From Planctomycetaceae bacterium (lineage in GTDB: Bacteria; Planctomycetota; Planctomycetia; Gemmatales; Gemmataceae), in NCBI GenBank assembly GCA_013823135.1, contig PNLP01000036.1:1-64000 (forward strand): 64,000 nt of DNA. Direction: 5' to 3'. The translations under genes and the position numbers were made by a program. Every line of letters starts with the position of its first letter. Positions within the stretch are counted from its first letter, which is position 1. Positions 52,356 through 62,300 of the stretch are shown here, one piece after another. The notes below the pieces were generated by a model that searched no databases, was not told the origin of the DNA, and saw nothing but the letters and a program-made list of their open reading frames with translations.

Positions 52356-52640
52356 GTACGATCTCCTGATTCTTGTTGAGTCTAGCCCCTACCAGTCAAA
52401 GTCCTTCTCGTGCTCGGTTGGGAAAAGAAAAGAACAAATGCACTTCTCTGATTTCCAATGAGACTTCGCGGCAGTACGAAGGATCGCACCCATGCAACGA
52501 GCAAAAATGTCACGGGTCACTCATCGGCATGACAGAAATTAACCTTTAGCGGAATTGCGGATTCGGTTGCTCTTGCGGGTCGTAACGTCACGCGGATAGA
52601 CTCACATTTCAGTGCCGACGACCGCACGGAAAGGATTCCC

Positions 52641-54638
52641 GTGACCCAAGCCACAGCGACCGCCACGGCAACCACAACACCCCCACGCGACCTCGACTGG
52701 GCTGAGGAGTTGAACCTCGCCACGGATCGGGCGAGACACGCCTTAATTGCCCTTCGTCGGATCGATGGCCACTGGTGCGGGGAACTCGAAGGCGACACGA
52801 TCCTCGAATCCGAGTTCGTGTTGTTGCTCGCGTTCCTCGGGCGAGCCGACGATTCTCGCGTTGATCGTGCCGCGAACTTTCTGCGTCTGAAGCAGCAAAC
52901 GGATGGTGGTTGGTCCAACTACCCGGGCGGCCCCGGCGAAATCAGTGTTTCAGTCAAAGCGTATTTCGCTCTCAAGATCGCAGGCGATTCCGCGGACGCC
53001 CCGCACATGGAACGCGCGGCGACGCTCATTCACAAGCTCGGTGGTGCCGAGGCGACCAACTCCTTTACGCGGTTTTACCTCGCGATCCTCGGGCAACTGC
53101 CATACTCCGCTTGTGCCAGCGTTCCAGCGGAACTGATCCTTCTCCCGCGTTGGTTCGCGTTCAACGTCTACGCCATGTCCGCGTGGAGTCGAACGATCTT
53201 CGTTCCGCTCTCGGTGGTGGATGCGTACAAGCCGGTGACGGTACTCCCCGAGTCGATGCACATTCGGGAACTGTTCCTCGATTCGCCCGAGAAGCCACGC
53301 TGGCCCGCGAAGCCCACCGCGAAGTGGTTCTCGTGGACGAACTTCTTCCTCGGCATCGACTGGGCCTTGAAGAAATTCGAGCGGTTCCGGCTCACGCCCT
53401 TGCGCGGGTGGGCCGTTCGCAAGGCCGTGCGGTGGATGCGTGAACGGAGCCGCGACGGCGAAAGCGACGGCATCGGCGCGATCTTCCCGCCGATCGTATA
53501 CCACGCGATTGTGTTGAAGGCGCTCGGTGTGCCCGCGACCGATCCCGAGATGCAGTGGGTGCTGGGGCAACTCGACGACCTGAGCATCGAGGAGGGCAGC
53601 ACACTTCGCCTTCAACCATGTAAGTCGCCGGTGTGGGACACCGCACTCTCGCTGATCGGTGCGGCCGATGCGGGGCAACCAGCGGATTCCGAAGAGATCA
53701 CGACTGCGGTTCAATGGCTGCTCGATCGCGAGGTGCGAACGGCCGGCGACTGGTCAAAGACAGTCCGGGGGGTCGAACCCGGTGGGTGGTTCTTCGAGTA
53801 TCGCAACACGCATTATCCTGATGTCGATGACACTGCGATGGTGTTGATCGCGCTGGCACGTGCGGGCCACGCAACCCGCGACGCGGCTCTCCCTGCGGTC
53901 CACCGTGCAATTAACTGGCTTGTGGCGATGCAGAACACAAACGGCGGCTGGGGTGCGTTCGACCGCAACATCGAGAACGAAGTTCTGGAGAAAGTTCCGT
54001 TCGCGGACCACAACGCGATGCTCGACCCGGCGTGTCCGGACATTAGCGCTCGCGCTTTGGAATCACTCAGCCACTACGGCTATCGCATCGGTCAAGAACC
54101 GGTCGATCGTGCGGTGCGGTTCGTCCTCGGCCGGCAGGAAGAGAGCGGCGCGTGGTTCGGTCGCTGGGGCGTGAACTACATCTACGGCACCTGGCAGGTT
54201 CTCGTCGGCCTTGCCGCCGTCGGCTTCGACATGAGCACTCCTGTCGTGCGGCGTGCGGTGCGTTGGCTAAAGGATGTCCAGAACGCCGATGGCGGCTGGG
54301 GCGAAAGCTGTCTGAGTTACGACGACCCGACGCAGGCCGGCATCGGTGAATCGACCGCATCGCAAACGGCGTGGGCACTCCTCGGCTTACTCGCGGCTGG
54401 TGAAGCCGAGTCAGTCGAGGTCCGTGCCGGGGTCGAATACCTCATCGGCACGCAGAACAGGGAAGGGACGTGGGACGAGGAGCCATTTACGGGCACCGGC
54501 TTCCCACGCGTTTTCTACCTGAAGTATCACATGTATCCGGTGTACTTCCCACTGATGGCTCTGGCCCGCTACGCTCAATCACAAGTCGAAAGTCGTAATG
54601 TTACGACGGATCGACTTCGACTTCATTCGACATTCTGA
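52641..54638 (+). CDS. shc: squalene-hopene cyclase (665 aa)
   Basis: GTG at 52641. It cyclises squalene to hopene, the first step of hopanoid synthesis, on the membrane surface. The catalytic motif DVDDTA is at residues 394-399. Several QW repeats are visible (QTDGGWSNYPGGPGEISV, QNTNGGWGAFDRN, QEESGAWFGRWGVNYIYGTW, QNADGGWGES, QNREGTWDEEPFTGTGFP). The conserved end FYLKYHMYPVYFPLMALARY is followed by an 18-residue tail (SQVESRNVTTDRLRLHST) encoded by tandem-repeat DNA, apparently a repeat-driven extension. First gene of the shc-hpnH-hpnG cluster. Confidence 0.95.
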   Translation: MTQATATATATTTPPRDLDWAEELNLATDRARHALIALRRIDGHWCGELEGDTILESEFVLLLAFLGRADDSRVDRAANFLRLKQQTDGGWSNYPGGPGEISVSVKAYFALKIAGDSADAPHMERAATLIHKLGGAEATNSFTRFYLAILGQLPYSACASVPAELILLPRWFAFNVYAMSAWSRTIFVPLSVVDAYKPVTVLPESMHIRELFLDSPEKPRWPAKPTAKWFSWTNFFLGIDWALKKFERFRLTPLRGWAVRKAVRWMRERSRDGESDGIGAIFPPIVYHAIVLKALGVPATDPEMQWVLGQLDDLSIEEGSTLRLQPCKSPVWDTALSLIGAADAGQPADSEEITTAVQWLLDREVRTAGDWSKTVRGVEPGGWFFEYRNTHYPDVDDTAMVLIALARAGHATRDAALPAVHRAINWLVAMQNTNGGWGAFDRNIENEVLEKVPFADHNAMLDPACPDISARALESLSHYGYRIGQEPVDRAVRFVLGRQEESGAWFGRWGVNYIYGTWQVLVGLAAVGFDMSTPVVRRAVRWLKDVQNADGGWGESCLSYDDPTQAGIGESTASQTAWALLGLLAAGEAESVEVRAGVEYLIGTQNREGTWDEEPFTGTGFPRVFYLKYHMYPVYFPLMALARYAQSQVESRNVTTDRLRLHSTF

Positions 54639-54690
54639 CTTTACGACTTTCGACTTTACGACTTTTCGACTTTACGACTTTCGACTGGAG
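54574..54690. repeat. short tandem/inverted CGACTTTACGACTTT repeats
   Basis: Alternating units of CGACTTTACGACTTT and ACGACTTTCGACTT, with one inverted unit (AAGTCGAAAGTCGTAA) at the left, start inside the end of the cyclase gene and run to 5 bases before the hpnH start codon. They likely form hairpins in the mRNA. Confidence 0.8.
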
Positions 54691-54695
54691 TACTT

Positions 54696-55715
54696 ATGCG
54701 ATTCCCCTTGAGCCTGACCACAGATATGGCAGGCTATATGATTAAGAAGAAACTTCAACGCAAGCAGCGATTCCCGCTGGTGTTGATGTTGGAGCCGCTC
54801 CATGCGTGCAACTTAACCTGCACGGGCTGCGGCCGTATCCGCGAGTACGAATCAACAATCAAGCAAAAACTGTCGCTCGAAGAGTGCCTCGATTCGGTCG
54901 ATCAGGCTGGCACGCCGATCGTCAGTATCTGTGGTGGTGAACCGCTGATTTACCCGCAGATCGGTGAGTTGGTGCGGGGAATCCTCAAGAAACGCAAGCA
55001 CATTTATCTCTGCACAAACGGGATGTTCATCACCAAGAAGTTGCACCAGTTCAAGCCGTCGTCGCGGTTTTTCTTCAACGTTCACCTCGACGGACTGGAA
55101 AAGACTCACGATCTGATGGTGGAGCGCCAGGGCGTATTCGCCGAGGCGGTGGAAGGTATCAAAGCCGCGAAGAAGGCCGGCTTCATGGTGTGTACCAATA
55201 CCACCATTTATAAAGAAACTGACATGGCCGAAATCGACGCCATGTATGGCTATCTCACGCAGTTGGGCGTCGATGGGTTTATGATGGCTCCGGCATATGG
55301 ATACGCTGCCGTGTGCAGTACGAATCCGGATGGAGCCGCCGAAATCTTCCTGACGCGCGATCAGATTAAGCAGAAGTTTAATGAAGCTCAGAAGTTGTTC
55401 GAAAAGTATGCGATGAACACTTCGCCGATTTATCTGGAATTCCTGCAAGGGAAACGTGACCTGACGTGTGCCGCGTGGGCGAGCCCGACTCGCAACGTGA
55501 AGGGCTGGAAGGGGCCATGCTACCTCATCACGGATGAGCACCACGAGACGTTCGATAACTTGATTCAGGACACGCAGTGGGAGAACTACGGCTACGGTAA
55601 AGACCCTCGCTGTGAGCACTGCATGATGCACTCGGGTTACGAAGTGGCTGCGGCGCTCGGAGTGAACGCTCGTCTCGGCGACAGCCTCAAGATGCTCCGA
55701 TGGCAACTGACGTGA
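54696..55715 (+). CDS. hpnH: radical SAM adenosylhopane synthase HpnH (339 aa)
   Basis: The ATG at 54696 is followed by SLTTDMAGYMIKKKLQRKQR, the HpnH opening. HpnH joins a 5'-deoxyadenosyl radical to diploptene, forming adenosylhopane. The cluster cysteines are Cys38, Cys42 and Cys45 (CNLTCTGC), the SAM motif is ICGGEPLIY and the substrate region ends LQGKRDLTCAAWASPT. Length and motifs are standard. It overlaps hpnG by 16 bases. Upstream is a CGACTTT repeat tract that could affect its translation. Confidence 0.95.
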   Translation: MRFPLSLTTDMAGYMIKKKLQRKQRFPLVLMLEPLHACNLTCTGCGRIREYESTIKQKLSLEECLDSVDQAGTPIVSICGGEPLIYPQIGELVRGILKKRKHIYLCTNGMFITKKLHQFKPSSRFFFNVHLDGLEKTHDLMVERQGVFAEAVEGIKAAKKAGFMVCTNTTIYKETDMAEIDAMYGYLTQLGVDGFMMAPAYGYAAVCSTNPDGAAEIFLTRDQIKQKFNEAQKLFEKYAMNTSPIYLEFLQGKRDLTCAAWASPTRNVKGWKGPCYLITDEHHETFDNLIQDTQWENYGYGKDPRCEHCMMHSGYEVAAALGVNARLGDSLKMLRWQLT

Positions 55716-56296
55716 TCGCGGTGGTGTTCGCGCTAGAACGCGAGGCAGCACCATTTCGCAAACTCGCCCGCGGCTTGCCGCGGGTTCGTATTTTCGTGAG
55801 CGGCGTTGGTCACGCAAACGCTCGCGATGCCGCAAAGCGGCTTCTGATGGAATCGCCCACTCCCAGTCTCGTGATCGCGGCCGGCTTCTGCGGCGCTCTC
55901 GTCCCGACGCTACGAGTCGGGGATATCGTCACATCGCCGCGAATCTACACCGCGAAACACCTCATCAGCACCCCACACGAAAAACGCCAACTTGCGGAAC
56001 ACCACGGCGTCGATGCCGTGGACATGGAATCGTCTGGAGTCGCGGCGGTCTGTGCAGAATGTGGAGTGCCGTTCCGTGCGGTACGAGTCGTATCCGACAC
56101 CGTTGACACCGCGTTGTCACCGGAACTGATCCGATTGCTCTCGGGTGGGAATGTGTCGCCGTGGAAGGCGATGCGAGCCCTCGTGCGAAAGCCTGCGTTG
56201 CTTTGGGAATTTCTGAGATTGGCCCGCGACACGAAGCTCGCGGCGAGGAATCTGGCGGATGCGTTGATCCAATTGCTCGGCGAGCGGCCGGCGTGA
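55700..56296 (+). CDS. hpnG: HpnG-like nucleoside phosphorylase (198 aa)
   Basis: The ATG at 55700 overlaps hpnH. HpnG cleaves adenine from adenosylhopane to give ribosylhopane. Phosphorylase-superfamily blocks are present: VVFALEREAAPFRKLA, GVGHANARDAAKRLL, AAGFCGALVPTLRVGDIV and the substrate-binding VDAVDMESSGVAAVC. The sequence is compact, close to the usual ~220-residue length. Identity is reinforced by position right after hpnH. The 230 bases that follow carry no gene. Confidence 0.82.
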   Translation: MATDVIAVVFALEREAAPFRKLARGLPRVRIFVSGVGHANARDAAKRLLMESPTPSLVIAAGFCGALVPTLRVGDIVTSPRIYTAKHLISTPHEKRQLAEHHGVDAVDMESSGVAAVCAECGVPFRAVRVVSDTVDTALSPELIRLLSGGNVSPWKAMRALVRKPALLWEFLRLARDTKLAARNLADALIQLLGERPA

Positions 56297-56526
56297 GGCG
56301 ACTGTTCTCCGCGTGTTCAGAACAGCAGGCTTACGCCCAATACGTGTGGCGTACTGCTCATCTTGCATAGGAGGTCCAGTTGTCCGGGTAGTAAAGAGGG
56401 TATGGGAACATCGGTTTCCACCCCATGCAGGTGGCGTGAGTGCGAAGTCCGGGATCTCGTCTCGGCCGTGGCGATCCACTATCCTCCCTCTAGTCCCCTT
56501 CCTCCCGCCCCCCTCCGGTGCACACC

Positions 56527-57411
56527 ATGCTTCTCCGTGGCATCATCCCACCTGTCATCACACCAATGACCGCCGATCAGGAAATCGATCTGGCCGGTCT
56601 CCGAAAGCACATCGACTGGATGCTCGGGCACAAAGTTCACGGCATCTTCGTCCTGGGCACAACAGGCGAGTTTTACGGCCTCGATGAATCGGAGAAGCAG
56701 GCCATCACGGCGGCAGCGGTCGCACACTGTGCGGGGCGATCACCCGTGTTCGTTGGCACCGGAGCCGAGACGACCCGCGAGGTGATTCGCCTCACCCGCA
56801 TGGCCGAGAAGGAAGGTGCCGCAGGCGTGTCCGTCATCACGCCGTACTTCATCAAGCCGTCGCAGCCCGAACTGATCGACCACTTCAAGCGAGTCGCCGA
56901 GAGCACGAAGTTGCCGGTGGTGCTGTACAACAACCCGGCCACTTGCGGTGGAGTGAGCATCGAGCCGGACACCGTGGCGAAATTGGCGCTGGTGCCGAAC
57001 ATCATCGGCATCAAGGATTCATCGGGCGACCTGCAAAATACCATCGAAATCATCCGCTGCACGCCCCGCGACAAGTTCTCGGTACTCAATGGCCGCGACA
57101 CGCTCATCCTGGCAGCGCTCCAGTTCGGCGCACAGGGGGCGATCCCGGCGTCGTGCAACATCGCACCGGAACTGTGCGTGGGGCTTTACGAGTCGTTCGC
57201 GAAGGACGACATCCCCGCAGCGAAGGAATACCAGTCGCGGCTTCACCCGGTGCGGATGGCAATGAGCCTGGGCACGGGGAACGGCGCGATCAAGGAGGCG
57301 CTGACTCTGCTTGGTCGTTCGTGTGGCCCGAACCGCTCGCCGATCAGCCCGCTCTCCGACGAGAAGAAGGCGAAGCTCAAGAGCATTCTCACCCAGGCCG
57401 GATTGCTGTGA
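56527..57411 (+). CDS. dihydrodipicolinate synthase/N-acetylneuraminate lyase family aldolase (294 aa)
   Basis: ATG at 56527 (a GTG at 56518 is possible). TIM-barrel class I aldolase motifs: GIFVLGTTGEFYGLDESEKQ (substrate carboxylate-binding GTTGE), LPVVLYNNPATCGG (catalytic Tyr) and IGIKDSSGDLQ (Schiff-base Lys). It could condense pyruvate with an aldehyde (DapA, NanA, KDG aldolase and others); GTTGE with these neighbours does not decide the substrate. Length is standard. Monocistronic, followed by a 259-bp palindrome. Confidence 0.85.
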   Translation: MLLRGIIPPVITPMTADQEIDLAGLRKHIDWMLGHKVHGIFVLGTTGEFYGLDESEKQAITAAAVAHCAGRSPVFVGTGAETTREVIRLTRMAEKEGAAGVSVITPYFIKPSQPELIDHFKRVAESTKLPVVLYNNPATCGGVSIEPDTVAKLALVPNIIGIKDSSGDLQNTIEIIRCTPRDKFSVLNGRDTLILAALQFGAQGAIPASCNIAPELCVGLYESFAKDDIPAAKEYQSRLHPVRMAMSLGTGNGAIKEALTLLGRSCGPNRSPISPLSDEKKAKLKSILTQAGLL

Positions 57412-57421
57412 GCGTGAGAAA

Positions 57422-57680
57422 AACAGAAGCAATGGCACGCGGATGACGCGGATAAAACCGCGGATGAAAGAGGATCAGACCAAAGCAACAAGCAGTTTGA
57501 TCCGCAGATTACGCAGATGGACACAGATTTGAAGACAAAGCAGAGTTGAGTTCAATACCCACTTTCTCTCTCTTCGTTTTCCACTCTGTGTCCATCTGTA
57601 TAATCTGCGGATCACTCTCTTCTTTCTGATCCTCTTGATCCGCGTGTAATCCGCGTCATCCGCGTGCCATTGCTTCTGTT
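57422..57680. repeat. 259-bp imperfect palindrome
   Basis: AACAGAAGCAATGGCACGCGG at the left end is inverted at the right end (CCGCGTGCCATTGCTTCTGTT). Pairing continues through TGATCCGCAGATTA/TAATCTGCGGATCA and AGATGGACACAGA/TCTGTGTCCATCT. No protein is encoded. Similar in style to 42840-43126 and 26942-27060; it separates two convergent genes. Confidence 0.82.
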
Positions 57681-57732
57681 CGAACCGAACTCCGGTCGCT
57701 TACGCTCCCGGCTCGCCTAACGTCGCAGCGAG

Positions 57733-59037
57733 TCAGCGGCGTCGCCTGAGGAGCCCCTTTTCGTCGTCCTGCGGCGGTTGAGGGTCCGGGCTGCGTGGCT
57801 CGTAAATCAGGTTCGTGCCGCCCCGCACGAGGGGAGCCTCGCCGGGCTCCATTCCGGGCGGCGTTTGCCTCCATGCCTTCCCCATACAGACCAATCGAAC
57901 GCCTTCGTCGAACAGCGCTGTCATAGCTTTCGGGTCGAAGTCCACGGCTCCACCGGGAACGATGAACTCCGGGGGGATCGCGGTCACGTTGAAGTTCATC
58001 CCCCGCATCGTGCTGTACGTCCACAACCGGAACAGGTCGCCACGTGTTTGGGCATAGAGCACGGTTTCGACATTATTCCCCAAGATGGAGAGAGCACGGG
58101 GTTTCACCACCTTTGGGTCTGAGTAGAGCTTGCCCGCAACAATTGCGTAGACGTCGGAGCCGTACAGCGATCTGCCATCGGGAGTGTCGGCGAGTTCGGG
58201 CGGAATCCGCGGCGGCGCGAAGAACAACCCCTGTGAGACGCCGCCGTCCGCGTGCTTCTCCACGAATAACTGGCCTTGAACTTCAACTTCAATTTCGGAT
58301 GGCGGGAACACGCCAGGAATGGCCGACGAGCCGAGCAGGATTCGCTTGATCTTGTCGCGGTCGCAAGGTCGCCCACGCGACGCAATCGCACCGATGTCCC
58401 AGACCACGAACCGCCGGCTCTCGACCTCTGTCGTGCCGACGTAGAGCCTGCGACCACGGGCGTGCTCGACCGCAATTTCCCGGATAATCTCCTCTGTCAG
58501 CACCTTGTCGATCTGATTGGCAAGTGGCGTGTTGTCCGCGAAGGATTCGGAGAACAGGCCGCGAATCGGCTTCGCACGGAAGACATCCTTCCGGGTCAGC
58601 GTGGTGTAAAACTCATGCAGAAGCGGGTCGTAGCGACAGCCGAGGAAAGCAAACGGCGCGATCAGGGCACCGGTGCTGATGCCGGTCACCGCGTCGAACT
58701 GGGGGCGGCCGCCGCACTGGGTCCATCCGCACAGAACGCCAGCGGTATACGCACCATAAGACCCGCCACCCGAGAGGCACAGCACGGTGCGTTTCGGCGG
58801 CAGCACGGCCGGTCGGTTTTCCTCGCGAGCGTGTTTCACGAGCTTGTAGAAGTCGTCGAATCCGGCGCTTCGCGTCAACTCGGCCTGAGCCACAGGGTCG
58901 ATCAAGTTGTTCGTATGAACGCCGACCGCAGCGGGGCTTGGCTGCCCGCGAGCCCACTTCCGCCCGGCGCAGCCCGCCAGCAGGGCGATTCCGAGAATCG
59001 CACAGCAGAGTCGGAACTGGCGAGACGCCAACATCAT
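57733..59037 (-). CDS. patatin-like phospholipase lipoprotein (434 aa)
   Basis: The ATG at 59037 (or 59034) gives a lipoprotein signal (LCCAILGIALLAGCAG, lipobox LAGC). The patatin fold shows the oxyanion motif CLSGGGSYGAYTAGVLCGW, the nucleophile elbow TGISTGALIA (Ser) and the catalytic Asp in HADGGVSQG. This is a Ser-Asp dyad hydrolase acting on lipids, probably in the outer or cytoplasmic membrane facing the periplasm. The C-terminus is Pro-rich. The nearest upstream gene is the kinase-SUMF1 fusion, 265 bases away. Confidence 0.87.
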   Translation of the reverse strand: MMLASRQFRLCCAILGIALLAGCAGRKWARGQPSPAAVGVHTNNLIDPVAQAELTRSAGFDDFYKLVKHAREENRPAVLPPKRTVLCLSGGGSYGAYTAGVLCGWTQCGGRPQFDAVTGISTGALIAPFAFLGCRYDPLLHEFYTTLTRKDVFRAKPIRGLFSESFADNTPLANQIDKVLTEEIIREIAVEHARGRRLYVGTTEVESRRFVVWDIGAIASRGRPCDRDKIKRILLGSSAIPGVFPPSEIEVEVQGQLFVEKHADGGVSQGLFFAPPRIPPELADTPDGRSLYGSDVYAIVAGKLYSDPKVVKPRALSILGNNVETVLYAQTRGDLFRLWTYSTMRGMNFNVTAIPPEFIVPGGAVDFDPKAMTALFDEGVRLVCMGKAWRQTPPGMEPGEAPLVRGGTNLIYEPRSPDPQPPQDDEKGLLRRRR

Positions 59038-59301
59038 GCCCCCGTCGGTGAGTTCACTCGTCAACTTGACAAGTGGGGCGGTTGAGCGTCCTGCTTTCTG
59101 GGTTTCTGGTGAACAACCTTCAGGAAACACGGATTACGACGGCGATACAAGCCCAGTGAATCATTCGCACGCAAGACAGCGGGTGATTTGGGCCGAGCGT
59201 GAGAACTTTGCCAAAGGCGGCGCGCACGACCAATCAGATGTGTTTTGGCGATACTGCGGAATGGGCAAGAAAGAGGTGCGTAGCCGGGCCGGGAGCCTCG
59301 C

Positions 59302-62300
59302 TCACGTCGCCGGCACGAGCACGATTCGGAAGCCCAGAGCGTCGTAGCGGACCGCGGGGTCGAACCAACTGCGATACGTCGAACGGCAGAACTTTGCCGA
59401 GTCGCCCCAGCCACCGCCCCGGAACACCCGATCGGTGGCCGACTCCGCGCCGGTCGGGTCGATTCGTTCGTCCGGTGTGTATTCCGCGTACCAATCGGAG
59501 CACCACTCCCACACGTTCCCGTGCATGTCGTACACCCCCCAGGCGTTCGGTGCGAGTTGCCCGACCGGGTGTGTTTCCCGACCGCTGTTCTCCTCGTACC
59601 AGCCCGCTTTCTGGAGTTGTTCCTCGCCGTCGCCCGTGTTGAACTCACTTGATGTGCCGGCGCGACAGGCATACTCCCATTCCGCCTCCGTGGGCAGTCG
59701 CACGGTCGCCCGCCCCTTCAATTGACGCGACATCTGCCGGCAAAACTTCTGCCCCTCTTCCCACAGCACCTGTTCGACCGGGCGATCCGGACCCTCGAAA
59801 TGGCTGGGGTTTGGCCCCATCAGAGCGGCCTTCCACTGGGCCTGAGTCACCGGGAAGATGCCGATGAAGAATCCCTGTGTCAGCGTCACGCTGTGGGTGG
59901 GCTTCTCGTCAGAGTTCGCGTCGTGGCGGTCGCTGCCCATCGTGAACGTGCCGGGTGGACACCACGCGAACGTCAGCGGCAGGTTGCCGGGTAGCTTGAT
60001 GGTGAACTGCTCACCCGCCACGCGTGTTCGGGCAAGGTGGAGAGGGTCGTTGCCCCTGGTATCGCGTGATTTCGGCTCGGGCTCCTTGTCGGTCACGGTC
60101 GCCACGGCAGCAGGCGACTCCGAAGGCTCGACAACGCTTGGTTCCGTGGGTGCCACGACCTCTCGGGTTTCGAGCCGCTCCGGGGTTGGGTGCGTCTCGG
60201 CAGGTTCCAAAATCTCAGGCTCTTCGTGGTGCTCCGATTCCGCAACGGACTGCAAACCGTTCGGCGTCTCGACGGCTTTCAATTCCTCAACCGTTTCCGA
60301 GGGTTCCAGTTCCTCGACCGGTTCCAACTCGTGCAACTCTTCAACCGGTTCCAACTCGTGCAACTCTTCAACTGGCTCCAGCCCGTGCGACTCTTGAACG
60401 GGCTCCAACTCGTGCAACTCCTCAACTGGAGATTCCAGGTCGCCAAGTGGGTCATGGGCGACGGGAGGCTCGGGTTTGGCTACTGCTTGGGGCGGTGTAA
60501 CCGGTTCTGGCACCACCTCGGTCCGGGGCACCTCAACGGCCTCGGCCATGGGAGCGGCAGGCGGTTCCGCACCGGGGAAGAACGCTTTCAAGGCCTCGAT
60601 AACGGGTGCGAAACTCGGATACCGGACATCGAGGGTGTCGGCCGTGGCACGTTCGAGGAGCGCCTGCAGTCTCGCTCGAATGGACTCGGGAATGCTCGCC
60701 CAGTGATGCGGAAGCGGGTGCGTCGTCTGGAACAAGAGCCACAAGCACGTCTTGCCGAATGAGTACACGTCCGAATGCGGGCCAACCGCGATTCCGGGAA
60801 GCTTGCCACGCTGCTCGGGTGAAGCAAATTCCAGGGACCGCATCAGGCTTCGGTCTCGCACCGTGGACCGCTTGGCCGCGAGGTTCAAACTCGCGTGGTA
60901 CACGACCTCGTGCGGCGCAGCCAACCCGAAGTCGATCACCCGCACATCCCAGTTGTTCTCGACCATGCGGGACATGACGTTCGCCGGCGTCACATCCCTG
61001 TGAATCACGTTCTTCGAGTGGGCTTTGCGCAGTGCCTCGGCGATCTGCATCGCGACCAGCAGGAAGACCTGAACGGGCATCGGGCCGTAACGGCGGATCA
61101 CGACATCAAGCGTTTCACCGGGGAAGAACTCGGTCACGAGGTACGGCCGTTCCTTGCGGCTGATGTTCTCCGTGTCACCCCGAGCGTATCCCCATCCGAG
61201 TGTCCGGATGATGCGACTGCCGGGCCGGTGGAGATCCCTGAGTGTTCGCGCGTCGGCCATCACGGCTCGCAAGTCACGGTCGAGGCTCTGGTGGCGAAGC
61301 GATTTGATGACCACCGGCGTGGGGTTGCCGTGGTCGTCCAGGTCTTCGGTGTCGAGGCAGCGGAACATGGTGCCGAAGGCGCTGACGCCGAGAACCGCGT
61401 CGAGCTGATATCGTGCAGTGTCGAACGGGCGAAACTTCACCGGGTCGAGTTTGGTCGCGCGGGTGAGGGCTTCTTTCGCCTCGGGCCACTTCCCGCTCTC
61501 GCAGGCATCCTTGTAAATCCGGTAGTAGTTCTCGGCCTCGGCAGCGACGTTGGCGTCGGTGTGAGCCTGCGTGGCAGCCGCCGTGTGTGCCGCTCGTGCT
61601 TCCTTGAACAGCCCGCACGCATCGAGGTTATCGCCGAGGTTCTGCCAGTCGGACCATTCCACCAACTCGCCGGGCAGTTGTCGCAGACGGGCCTGGAACG
61701 TCAGCATCCGCTCCCGCTCGTTGAACGCGAGGATTTCGAGCGGGGCGTCGGTCGCTGCGACCAGAACGCGGTGCGTTTCCCGCCAGTCTCGCAACTCCTT
61801 GCGGAACGTGGCCAGTTCGTGAACGGCCCGGCCAAACCAGTCGGCGAACGGATCGAACAACATGTCGAAGTGGTCGAGAACGCCTGGCGGCGGGCCTTCG
61901 AGGAACAGAATCCCGCGTTCGCTGGCTGCGGTCACCATCCGCATCGAGTCGAACGACAACCCGCGGGCAAGATCGGGGTTCACTTCTACTTCGCGCCGGA
62001 AGAAGTACAGGAACGCGGCTGCCAGCAGGGGGAGCCCGTTCGCGGGGGCCAGTTGAATGACGCGGGCAAGGTTCGGGGCTTCCGTGGCCAGAGCGTCGGC
62101 CACTCGCGCGACGGCTTCCTCGGCTCCCGGGAGGAGTCGGGTGGGGTCGCCGCATCGCCACAGGTCCACGACGATCACGTTGCGATCGACGAGAAGCGTT
62201 AAACGGCCCGCACGCCGGAGCCGCGTGAGTTCGGCGCACGCCTGGAGGCGAACCCCCGCCGGCGCGGCGTTCAACCCGGTCGGCGTGTGCCCCAGGAAGC

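Noticed and set aside
54574..54690. Tandem CGACTTT units as a CRISPR array
   Set aside because: Units are about 15 bp, vary in orientation, have no unique spacers and overlap coding sequence; no cas genes are nearby.
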